From: Trichodesmium sp. jk18x7bins.61
Lineage (GTDB): Bacteria > Cyanobacteriota > Cyanobacteriia > Cyanobacteriales > Microcoleaceae
Direction: 5' to 3'
Length of the DNA stretch: 8,624 nt
Assembly: GCA_022822685.1 (NCBI GenBank)
Contig: JAJEAQ010000155.1
Location: forward strand, 1-8,624
A program made the translations under genes and the position numbers. Shown here one piece after another: positions 1-6,237 of the stretch (its first letter is position 1; every line of letters starts with the position of its first letter). The notes under the pieces were generated by a model that had not been told where the DNA came from, did no database searches, and saw only the letters and a list, made by a program, of their open reading frames with translations.

Positions 1-700
1 TTGTCGGCCACTGGTAGTCTGAAATGGGACATCAAGTCCTCTAGGGATTTTCACCCCCTACCCTCATGGAAAAGACTCTAGGAGTCCGACTACTCTTGGA
101 GTAAGTAATGAAACAGTCCGAATGCAAGTCCCGTTTGAGCCTGTCGCGCGACTGGCTCAACAGGGAGGCTCCCAAAAAGGTAAGTCCTTACCTTTTTGGC
201 CGAAAAGTAGCCGCAGCCACCAGGGATTAGGTGGAATGGAGCAAGAGGGAAAAAAATGGAAAGGTGAACACAGTCGCGCGTTGTTGATTATTCATGTAGC
301 TTTAGCTAAAACTGCGTTATAAATAGACAGGGCAAATTATCCAGGCTCGGCCGTGGAGACCAAAAAGGTAAGGAGGTAGATACAGATGCTCCTATTTCAT
401 CTGTATGTGAAAACAAAATTCCGACCGTAGAATAGGTAACCACCTTTTCTACGGGGGGGGTGCCTCAATCACCTCAAAAACTTCAGATGATACAACAGGG
501 TAAGTCCGAAAGAGTCTTTCGGTAATAGGCGAAACTAGGTCAAAGGTGACAATGACGGAAATCTCTGTCGAGTCAAGGATGGAAGAAAAAGGGTTTGAGC
601 CGGGAGGCGACATAAGAAAGCTCCGACTGGGGTCGGCCACCTGACCCGACACTGCTCATAATTGGCTGCTAAAAATCAAATTTTTGCTGATTCTATCACA
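1..700 (+). mobile_element. Group II intron, 5' RNA part (domains I-III), truncated before the reverse transcriptase
   Basis: This stretch has no credible protein but a dense series of strong RNA hairpins. GTTTGAGCC pairs with GGCTCAAC (133-161, flanked by CCC and GGG). A 10-bp perfect stem spans 174-183/188-197 with loop GTCC. CCGTAGAA pairs with TTCTACGG (425-432/447-454), and CCGAAA pairs with TTTCGG (506-511/517-522). The overall text, with phrases such as gtccgaatgcaagtcccg and ggctcaacagggaggctccc, matches what I recall of the domain I region of cyanobacterial group II introns. The true 5' end (GUGYG) is not seen and probably lies left of the window. No reverse-transcriptase frame and no domain V follow, so the copy is truncated around domain IV. 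The right limit is approximate. A run of eight G at 453-460 is notable. Identification rests on memory of the family and on the hairpins, not on a search. Confidence 0.66.
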
Positions 701-839
701 ATTTATTTATTTTTCGGAGATGTCTATTTGTAACATTCTTTTTTAAAATGGTATTAAACATCTATTTTGATGCAAAAATCATTTGATGCAATAATCAGCT
801 TGTCAAGCAAATATTAAGATAGCTATAGTGTTTAATTCT
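701..839. other. AT-rich intergenic stretch
   Basis: I see no gene, clear hairpin or repeat here between the intron remnant and the inverted repeat that follows. It is A/T-rich and carries stops in all frames that I read. The exact end of the intron remnant is uncertain by some tens of bases, and the short AAAAATCAAATTTTT quasi-palindrome near 671-685 may belong to it. Confidence 0.5.
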
Positions 840-902
840 GGTGGGTTACGGCGGAAACTAAAATTATTGTGAGTAAGAGGAGATATTTCCGCCTCACCCA
901 CC
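840..902. repeat. Imperfect inverted repeat, MITE-like (GGTGGGTTACGGCGGAAA type)
   Basis: GTGGGTTACGGCGGAAA (841-857) and TTTCCGCCTCACCCAC (886-901) are near-perfect inverted copies that differ by a one-base indel and a substitution, separated by 28 bases. The arm text, with the flank caccctacgcaag, resembles the dispersed GTGGGTTACGGCGG... elements that are common in intergenic DNA of filamentous cyanobacteria. It lies just downstream of the 3' end of the - strand Rpn-type fragment, so it could act as a terminator for that strand or mark a former insertion. I see no target-site duplication. Confidence 0.6.
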
Positions 903-930
903 CTACGCAAGAATTTAAAAGGAACAGTTA

Positions 931-1206
931 TTAGTGGAAGCAAGACAAAGCGATGAAAGGTTTTAATGTTCTATATCCTGCACCAGTATCTAACTGATTC
1001 CCATAAGTTTTTGCTAGATTATAAATTACTCGCTTTTCAAAAGCTTCAACGTTTAATACTTGCATCTCAATTATGACTGTGGAGCCATGATCTAAAACTG
1101 CTCTCACATCCAGATAAGTATCTTTGAGAGTGCGGGTAATGCCGGGATTATAGGGGTCAATTGTCGATACACATACAACTGACGATGATTTACATCTAAC
1201 ACCCAA
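931..1206 (-). pseudogene. Rpn / PD-(D/E)XK nuclease family transposase, internal fragment
   Basis: The readable part, roughly the last 75 codons, contains the block LKDTYLDVRAVLDHG, then VIIEMQVLNVEAFEKR, then YNLAKTYGNQL and GYRTLKPFIAL. These are characteristic of the Rpn family of recombination-promoting nucleases (PD-(D/E)XK fold, often annotated as putative transposase). The catalytic D (in YLDV) and ExQ (IEMQV) are visible. The family is usually about 250-300 residues. Here the N-terminal start and everything after ...FIALSCFH are missing, so this is an internal fragment. Family-like sequence begins near position 1160. The frame stays open up to 1206, but that stretch is the Uma2 gene read in another frame. 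It overlaps the end of the Uma2 ORF on the same strand, so two broken nuclease genes are joined here. I expect no function. Confidence 0.72.
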
Positions 1207-1562
1207 TAATCCTCAATTCCCGATCTAGCATACTCCTTTGCTTTCACCTCAAGGTCACTATTGAGGGTACTATCGGCAATCTCCACAATCAAATATACAT
1301 CTTCTGCTGTAGGATGGCAATCATCATAATCAAGAGGCTCTGCTTTTACTACCGCAATATCGGGTTCAGGTTCAGAAAAATTATTTAGTATAACTGGAAG
1401 TTGTTTCTGTACTAATACCTGTTTTAAACATTGACTAAACAAGGGATAAGCTCGTCGAATAGCTGCTGCATGGAGACTTCCTTGGGGTGACATCTTGCTC
1501 AGAATTTGTCCTGCGATTAATTCTACCTTTTCATCCAAGCGTAAAATTCCTACTACTGCCAT
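1104..1562 (-). CDS. Uma2 family endonuclease (DUF820), shortened at both ends
   Basis: The 152-residue product has the Uma2 pattern. An N-terminal GIL...DEKVELIAGQIL block (residues 5-21) is followed by MSPQGSLHAA (24-33), EPEPDIAVV (65-73) with the PD of the nuclease fold, and YLIVEIADST (90-99) with the catalytic E. The segment DLEVKAKEYARSGI, with the conserved K, leads into DYWVLDV. Uma2 proteins are predicted PD-(D/E)XK nucleases of about 190 residues that are very abundant in cyanobacteria; their role is unclear. This copy starts at an ATG that corresponds to the usual M of the YHRM motif, so about 15 N-terminal residues are absent. The sequence upstream in frame does not supply them. 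After about residue 133 (YVYRQ) the family sequence stops and DNA of an Rpn-type gene begins in another frame, giving a foreign tail of about 20 residues. The core residues survive, so residual activity cannot be excluded, but a decaying gene is likelier. Confidence 0.7.
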   Translation of the reverse strand: MAVVGILRLDEKVELIAGQILSKMSPQGSLHAAAIRRAYPLFSQCLKQVLVQKQLPVILNNFSEPEPDIAVVKAEPLDYDDCHPTAEDVYLIVEIADSTLNSDLEVKAKEYARSGIEDYWVLDVNHRQLYVYRQLTPIIPALPALSKILIWM

Positions 1563-1579
1563 ATAGTAATACCAATTTG

Positions 1580-1753
1580 CTAAATTTCTGCTACAGAAAT
1601 TTGGTTGATGGGAAACTCCAAGGAAATACTAGTACAGGATGGCAGAAATAAGTGACCAGTAGTAGCAATGCCCTCTTCTGGAGATAGAATACTCATTCGT
1701 GCAATCGCGACAGAAAACAAATGCTCCCCAGCCTTGCTAAATATGATCGTCAT
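1580..1753 (-). CDS. Small ORF of 57 residues, unknown function
   Basis: An ATG at 1753 opens a 57-codon frame ending in TAG, 17 nt before the Uma2 start, on the same strand. It begins MTIIFSKAGEHLFSVAIARM, continues through ILSPEEG and LEFPIN, and ends in NQISVAEI. The composition is balanced and protein-like (mixed hydrophobic and charged, no low complexity), unlike the surrounding noncoding DNA. There is no signal peptide, membrane segment or known motif that I recognise. A stop codon lies directly before the ATG. It could be a genuine small protein co-transcribed with Uma2, or the C-terminal remnant of a larger gene that happens to start with ATG. I do not recognise the family. Confidence 0.4.
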   Translation of the reverse strand: MTIIFSKAGEHLFSVAIARMSILSPEEGIATTGHLFLPSCTSISLEFPINQISVAEI

Positions 1754-1802
1754 TTAGTCTGATGTTGGCTCGAACATGAGCGTGGCATCTGAATCTGTTT
1801 AA

Positions 1803-2039
1803 TCGTCCTCTGAAAACCCCGATGTGATTATGATGGACATTCAAATGCCAGAAATTGATGGTCTAGAAGCCATACTGCATATCCCCAAGGAGTCAAACTT
1901 AGTAGATGTGTCCATTATTGATCTGACTGCCCTAGCAATGAAAGGCGATCGCGAGTGTTGCCTAGCTGCTGGAGCTAATGATTGCCTCAGTAAACCTGTG
2001 AAGTTGAAGCAATTGGTAAGTATGATTCAAAAAATTTAG
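1803..2039 (+). pseudogene. Response-regulator receiver (REC) domain, C-terminal two-thirds only
   Basis: The frame opens after a TAA at 1800 and reads SSSENPDVIMMDIQMPEIDG, which is the third strand of a CheY-like receiver with the phosphoacceptor Asp in MMD. It then shows SIIDLTALAM (the conserved T of strand 4), the GDRECCLAAGAND helix and LSKPVKL (the conserved K of strand 5), and ends KIQ-like and stop. The first strand, the DD acidic pair and the second strand are missing, and no start with a ribosome site precedes the frame. GTG at 1824 is the first possible start and sits inside the fold. A full REC is about 120 residues; about 78 remain. It is similar to the other C-terminal REC fragment at 5836-6134, suggesting paralogs. 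An HIP1 site lies inside. Not expected to fold or work. Confidence 0.8.
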
Positions 2040-2232
2040 CTTCCCAAAGCTAGTAGGAATCGGAGCAAGAGGGTGACAGTAAAAGGCGTACAGTACAAAT
2101 ACCAGTATAAATTATATCACTCCCAAGCCAGCCGAGTCTCCGAATTCGGAATTCGGAATTCGGAATTCCTAACTCTCCTACTCCTCTTCTTCCCTTGCTA
2201 TCTTATATAGATAAATATATAACTGCATATAA
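2040..2232. other. Intergenic region with STRR and AT-rich tract
   Basis: No gene is visible. The stretch holds the heptamer tandem repeat listed separately and then an A/T-rich run (tcttatatagataaatatataactgcatataatataat) with several overlapping TATA-like hexamers, any of which could act as a -10 element. None has a clear -35 partner or an intact gene behind it. Confidence 0.5.
2141..2168. repeat. Heptamer tandem repeat (GAATTCG)n, STRR type
   Basis: The unit GAATTCG is repeated three times and followed by a fourth partial unit GAATTC, giving four overlapping EcoRI-type palindromes in register. Short tandemly repeated repetitive sequences with 7-bp units are a known feature of heterocystous cyanobacterial genomes and lie mostly between genes, as here. 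Confidence 0.85.
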
Positions 2233-3805
2233 TATAATATTAGTTGCTATGGTTATACTCACCAGCCTGATGTCTTATCATCTAGCGATCGCCTACTACA
2301 GGGAATTGCGATCGCGACTAATCGCCTACTGACAGTCAAAGAACATCATCAGTCAGTACAGGCAGCCCTGAACGCCCTCGGCCCTGCTACGGATGTAGAT
2401 CGAATTTACATTTTCCAAAACCATCCCCATCCAGAAACTGGGGAACCTGCTATTAGTCAACGTTGGGAGTGGGTAGCTGAGGGAGTGCAACCAGAAATTG
2501 ATAACCCTGAACTGCAAAACCTGATTTATCAAGAAATTATACCACGTTGGTATCAGACTCTTTCCCAAGAAAAACCGATTGTGGGTTTGATCAAAAACTT
2601 CCCTCAAGGTGAACGAGAATTGCTAGAGCCTCAGGGGATTCTGTCTATTATAGTAGTGCCAATTTTTATCAGAGACTACTTCTGGGGATTTGCTGGGTTT
2701 GATGGTTGTCACCAGGAGCGCATCTGGAATGAAAGTACAAGGGCAGCACTGATGGCGATCGCTGGCAGTATTGGTGGGGCTATTTCCCAATGGCAGACTG
2801 AAGCTAACCTCAAGCAACTTAACGAAACCCTGGAGCAGCGAGTCAAAACCCGTACCGCTCAACTTGAAAAGGCGAAGGAAACTGCCGAAGCTGCCAATAA
2901 TGCTAAGAGCGAATTTATGGCCAATATGAGTCATGAGCTTCGTACGCCACTCAATGGCATTTTGGGCTATACCCAAATCCTCAATCGTTCTCCAGAAATT
3001 GGAAAAAAAGAACGTCATGGCATTCAAATCATTCACCAATGTGGCTCTCATCTGCTCACTCTGATTAATGACATATTGGATTTGTCGAAAATCGAAGCTC
3101 GCAAACTGGAACTGAGCCCCAAAGAGATTCATTTTCCTTCGTTTTTACAGGGAATAGTGGAAATCTGTCGTGTACGGTCTGACAAAAAAGGACTAGACTT
3201 GATTTATCAATCTGATGCTAATCTCCCCAACGGTATTATCACAGATGAAAAAACGACTCCGCCAAGTCTTGATCAACCTCCTTGGTAACGCCGTCAAATT
3301 TACCGAAGCAGGGCATATCAGTTTCAAAGTTGAAACTATTCAATCAGCAGATGCAACCACAGAAAATCTCATTGCCCGCATCAAATTCCAAGTGGAAGAC
3401 ACAGGAGTTGGCATCCCAACTTCTGCTCAGGAGCAAATTTTCCAACTATTTGAACAAGTTGGCGATCAAAAATACCATTCAGAGGGTACAGGTTTAGGTT
3501 TGTCCATTAGTCAAAAGATTGTTGAGTTGATGGGTGGCAAGATTCAAGTCGAGAGTCAACTAGGGATAGGTAGCACTTTCAGTTTTGAGGTGGATTTACT
3601 GATCACTAACAACTGGAAACAACAGGCATCAAGAAGTAATGGAGAGCAAATCATTGGCTATGAGGGGATACTTCGCCATCTTCTCATAGTCGATGAGCGA
3701 TGGGAAAATCGCTCAGTTTTGCTGGAGTTACTAGAACCTCTGGGGTCTAGTATTACTGCGGCCGAAAATGGTCAAGAGGGATTAGCTAAAGCTAGACAAC
3801 AATCA

Positions 3806-3857
3806 TTCGAGACCATTCATAACAGGCATTCGTATGTCAGTTATGAATGGTCTCGAA
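3806..3857. repeat. Perfect 18-bp inverted repeat inside the REC coding region
   Basis: TTCGAGACCATTCATAAC (3806-3823) is the exact reverse complement of GTTATGAATGGTCTCGAA (3840-3857), with a 16-nt spacer. The right arm is normal receiver coding sequence (SVMNGLEM). The left arm replaces the expected codons for the strand ending in the phosphoacceptor Asp and shifts the frame by one base. Such an exact foldback is the signature of template switching at a replication fork. Confidence 0.9.
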
Positions 3858-4243
3858 ATGTTGGAGCATTTACGTAACGATGATCAACTTAAGCATATCT
3901 GTGTAATTATTTCATCAGCATCAGTGTCACAAATGGATCAACAAATTGCTTTAGATGCAGGGGGAAATGATTTTCTACCCAAGCCTATTAATGCTGAAGA
4001 TACACTGAATATGCTTGGTAAGTATCTACAACTGACTTGGAAATATAAAGCAACTGAGCTACAATCAACCTATGTGATTAGTCAAGACGATAATTCAGAC
4101 CTAGTTGTACCAACAGTAGAGGATTTACAAATTCTTTTTGAGTTGGCCCAGGATGGTTTGCTAATTAAGCTAGTAGAAATGGCTGAAAAAATTGGGCGAA
4201 AGAGCGATCGCTATTTGCCCTTTACTCAGAAGGTATCACAACT

Positions 4244-4270
4244 GGCGTTGGCGAAGCCTAGGGGCAGCTA
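4244..4270 (+). repeat. Small dispersed repeat inserted in frame (GGCGTTGGCGAAGCC type)
   Basis: The string ggcgttggcgaagcctaggggc lies in the C-terminal tail of the first hybrid kinase, between the helix FTQKVSQLA and the helix EFQTEEIETLIKKYL. In similar kinases these two segments are nearly adjacent, so about nine residues (LAKPRGSYK) look like an insertion. GCGTTGGCGAAGCC-type short repeats are, from memory, frequent in Nostocales genomes. The frame is kept through it. Confidence 0.45.
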
Positions 4271-4337
4271 CAAGGAATTTCAAACAGAAGAAATTGAGAC
4301 CTTAATTAAAAAGTACCTTCCTCTGAGTAATCTTTGA

Positions 4338-4465
4338 CATACTCCAGACTAGGCGCGATGGCGACAACGCGGAATTATTCAACTCCCATAAGAGTTGCGG
4401 TTTATACACAGACGCAGCCTGCCGTTAGACATAGCTAGGGGTTCCAACCTACTGATTTTTTTGAG
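4338..4465. other. Intergenic between the two hybrid kinases, with a short hairpin
   Basis: It begins inside TTTGACATACTC (4333-4344), which is 11/12 identical to the start of the IS200/IS605-like end after the second kinase (TTTGACATCCTC, 5673-5684). A perfect 6-bp hairpin follows: CAACTC (4380-4385), loop ccataa, GAGTTG (4392-4397). Just before the next start codon is tttttttgag, a weak ribosome-site-like GAG immediately next to the ATG. No gene is visible. Confidence 0.45.
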
Positions 4466-5677
4466 ATGACTACAGAATTGACAAAACAAACAGGGCTGAT
4501 TTTAATAGTTGATGATACACCTGCTAATTTAGGTGTACTATCAGAAACACTTAGTTTTGTGGGATATGATGTAGTGATCGCCACTAGCGGAGAACGATCC
4601 CTGAAACAGCTAGAACGCAAATCACCAGAGCTAATCTTGTTAGATATAACAATGCCTGACATGGATGGCTTTGAAGTTTATCAAAAAATCAAAACTAATC
4701 CCAATACTTGCAATATCCCCATAATTTTTATTACTGCTTTAACGGATACAGAAAGTAAAATTCGAGGCTTTGAGCTAGGAGCAGTAGATTACATTACTAA
4801 GCCATTTCAAGAACAGGAAGTCCTGGCCAGAGTCAAAACTCATCTACAGTTAAGAAGGCTGACTCAAAACTTAGAACAGCAAGTAGCCCTCAAAGTAGTT
4901 TCATTGGAGTCAGCCAAGCAGGCTGCTGAAGCGGCGAACATAGCCAAGAGTCAATTATTGGCCAACATGAGCCATGAACTCCCCACTCCTCTAAACGCAA
5001 TTATTAGTATGACTGAAGAGCTGCAATAGGGTATTTTTGGCAGCCTCAATGATCAACAAATTATAGCACTAGAAACGATTCAGAGCAGCGGAGAGCATCT
5101 GTTGAAAATCATTAACGACATTCTAGATGTCACTAAAATTGAATCAGGTGATCTATCTCTAGACTACATCACCATTGCCATAGCTCCACTCTGTGAATCT
5201 AGTTTGACCTTTGTCCGAGAGTTGGCCTTGAGCAAACGTATCCAGCTATAAATGAAACTACCCCCAAATCTACCTGACTTGTTAGTAGATGAAAGGCGCA
5301 TTCTCCAAGTCTTAATCAACCTACTCAATAACGCTGTCAAATTTACCCCAGAGGAGGGACATGTCACCCCCAAGATTGAAGTCAAATCCCAAGAATTTCC
5401 TACAGACTCGGAGGTCTCTGATTGCCCAAAGTTCTTAAGAATTGCTGTCATTGATACTGGCATCGGCATTGCCCCACAATATCTCAACAAAATTTTTCAG
5501 CCATTCTTCCAGGCTGATAGTGCTTTAAATCGCCGCTATCAGGGGACAGGCTTAGGGCTTACCATAGTCAAACGTATTATTGAACTGCACGGTGGACAAG
5601 CGGGAGTCACTAGGGAAGTCGGGGTTGGTAGTTGCTTCACAATAGACCTTCCTTATACTACACCTATACCTTTTTGA
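4466..5677 (+). pseudogene. Hybrid histidine kinase (REC-HisKA-HATPase), interrupted by two in-frame stop codons
   Basis: One reading frame of 404 codons carries an N-terminal receiver with a complete active site: acidic pair DD at residues 16-17, phosphoacceptor D60 in LILLDITMPDMDG, T90 and K112 in ITKPF. A linker helix and HisKA follow, then HATPase with N-box INLLNNAVKFT, G1 DTGIGIAP and G2 GTGLGLTI. The arrangement is typical of cyanobacterial hybrid kinases that take an input phosphate or signal at the front REC. The frame is broken by TAG at 5027-5029 (after EELQ, where relatives have Gln or Glu before GIFGSL) and by TAA at 5249-5251 (IQL*MKL). Both could arise from Gln codons by one C-to-T change. 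In addition the H-box reads MSHELPTPLNAI, with Pro in place of the nearly invariant Arg. The last stop (TGA) is supplied by what looks like a mobile-element end, so the natural C-terminus may also be lost. A non-functional kinase is the best reading; the N-terminal REC alone (187 residues with part of HisKA) could still be made. Confidence 0.85.
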
Positions 5678-5774
5678 CATCCTCTCCGGCCTGTAGGCGT
5701 CAGCCTGCCTAAGGGCAGTAGGCACGGAGATTCCCAAACAACCTAAGACCTCGCCCTTACGGGCGGGGTTTTAG
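5673..5774 (+). mobile_element. IS200/IS605-type element end (solo), palindromic
   Basis: The text starting TTTGACATCCTCTCCGGCC and running to the terminator hairpin resembles, from memory, the terminal sequence of IS200/IS605-type elements in cyanobacteria. It can fold as a three-way junction. CTCCG...CGGAG closes it, GCCT-gt-AGGC forms one arm, and the segment gcctgcctaagggcagtaggc forms the other. A second palindrome (5743-5774) follows. No transposase gene (tnpA or tnpB) is present on either side, so this is either a relic or a small non-autonomous element. It supplies the TGA that ends the upstream kinase frame. Confidence 0.5.
5743..5774 (+). terminator. Strong stem-loop with U tract, rho-independent-like terminator
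   Basis: CTAAGACCTCGCCC, loop TTAC, GGGCGGGGTTTTAG form a 14-bp stem with two G-U pairs and an inner CGCCC/GGGCG core followed by TTTT. It would work as an intrinsic terminator for the kinase upstream. Because it belongs to the putative element end, its primary role may be as the transposon's terminal hairpin. Confidence 0.7.
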
Positions 5775-5835
5775 TCTAAATTAAACAAAGACAATTGAAT
5801 AGGTTTCTGATGGGTTGAGCCTATCGCCGACATGA

Positions 5836-6134
5836 AAGACGTTTCACAGGATGCTGCTACCTTTGGACATTTCCATGCCAGTCAAAGATGGCCAAGAAGC
5901 CATACAACAGATTCGTCTTACTCCCTACTTAGTTGATGTGCCGATCATAGCCTTGACTGGCCTAACTACGAAGAGCGATCGTGAGCGTTGTTTGACTGCT
6001 GGAGCCAATATTAAGTTCACAAACCTTTCAATTTGAAGGAGTTGACGATCAAGATTCAACAACTTTTAGCTTCTTCCCAGAGCAGCCCCACGGTGAAAAC
6101 ACTAGCATCACCGTGGGATGAATTCCGGTGTTAA
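5836..6134 (+). pseudogene. Receiver (REC) domain, C-terminal part with frameshift
   Basis: The frame opens after TGA (5833) and, from 5851, reads LLPLDISMPVKDGQEAIQQI, starting two residues before the phosphoacceptor Asp. It continues through DVPIIALTGL and KSDRERCLTAGAN. Just after GAN (about 6010) the frame breaks. In the frame +2 relative to it the family sequence resumes as HKPFNLKELTIKIQQLLA, carrying the conserved K-P, and runs to TAA at 6132-6134. Missing are strands 1 and 2 with the acidic pair, and the Asp-Tyr after GAN. It is clearly related to the fragment at 1803-2039 (shared pattern LVDVxIIxLT, GDRE/SDRE RCL AAGAN). The missing N-terminal part is matched in type by the separate fragment at 6238-6399, but in the wrong order. 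Not functional as written. Confidence 0.8.
6087..6117. repeat. Perfect 10-bp inverted repeat, possible terminator
   Basis: CCCACGGTGA (6087-6096) and TCACCGTGGG (6108-6117) pair perfectly around an 11-nt loop. The structure lies in the last codons of the REC fragment. It is not followed by a clear U run, so a terminator role is only possible; it could be the end of a small repeat. Confidence 0.55.
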
Positions 6135-6237
6135 TTTAAGGAAGTTCTGAGTGTCTTTAACATACTTCAGTTGCCTACATACTCCACATTCACTCAAATG
6201 TGTAGGTACATCATTAACTACTTACCAAGAAAAATAA

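Larger units (their letters stand above)
2233..4337 (+). pseudogene. Hybrid sensor histidine kinase (GAF-HisKA-HATPase-REC), N-truncated with two frame breaks
   Basis: The open frame starts after a TAA with no usable start codon. The first GTG (2485) is in the middle of the GAF domain, so the N-terminus is lost. Order: GAF, beginning near DRLLQGIAIATNRLL and running through PATDVDRIYIFQNH to about 2790; a coiled coil with LNETLEQRVKTRTAQLEKAK; HisKA with an intact H-box (ANMSHELRTPLNGIL, His codon at 2932); HATPase with N-box NLLGNAVKFT, G1 EDTGVGIP and G2 GTGLGLSI; then a REC domain (LLIVDE... NGLEML... LPKPIN) and a C-terminal tail. Break 1: a run of six A at 3248-3253, where five A would restore DEKRLRQVLIN. 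Break 2: within REC at 3806-3833, where an inverted repeat replaces the strand carrying the phosphoacceptor Asp. The kinase core residues are otherwise intact, so decay looks recent or, for break 1, could be a read error. In related proteins phosphate passes from the H-box His to the REC Asp. Confidence 0.85.

Noticed and set aside
122..322. A 66-residue + strand ORF in the left part
   Set aside because: It lies inside strong RNA hairpins of the intron-like region, and its translation (KKGKSLPFWPK-type) has no protein character or family match.
449..652. A 67-residue - strand ORF
   Set aside because: It is antisense to the structured intron RNA, with no recognisable motif, and is best explained as chance.
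2141..2168. CRISPR-like array
   Set aside because: The units are 7 bp and contiguous with no spacers, so this is a simple tandem repeat. No other array-like spacing exists in the window.
2485..2487. GTG as the real start of the first hybrid kinase
   Set aside because: The same frame encodes GAF-domain sequence for about 80 codons upstream, so this GTG is internal.
2623..3132. A 169-residue - strand ORF antisense to the first kinase
   Set aside because: The + strand clearly encodes GAF and HisKA motifs here; the antisense frame is a shadow with no family features.
5027..5251. Stop-codon recoding (readthrough of TAG and TAA) in the second kinase
   Set aside because: Two different stop codons, plus an H-box mutation, fit pseudogene decay better. 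Nearby intact genes use ordinary stops, and I see no recoding signal.
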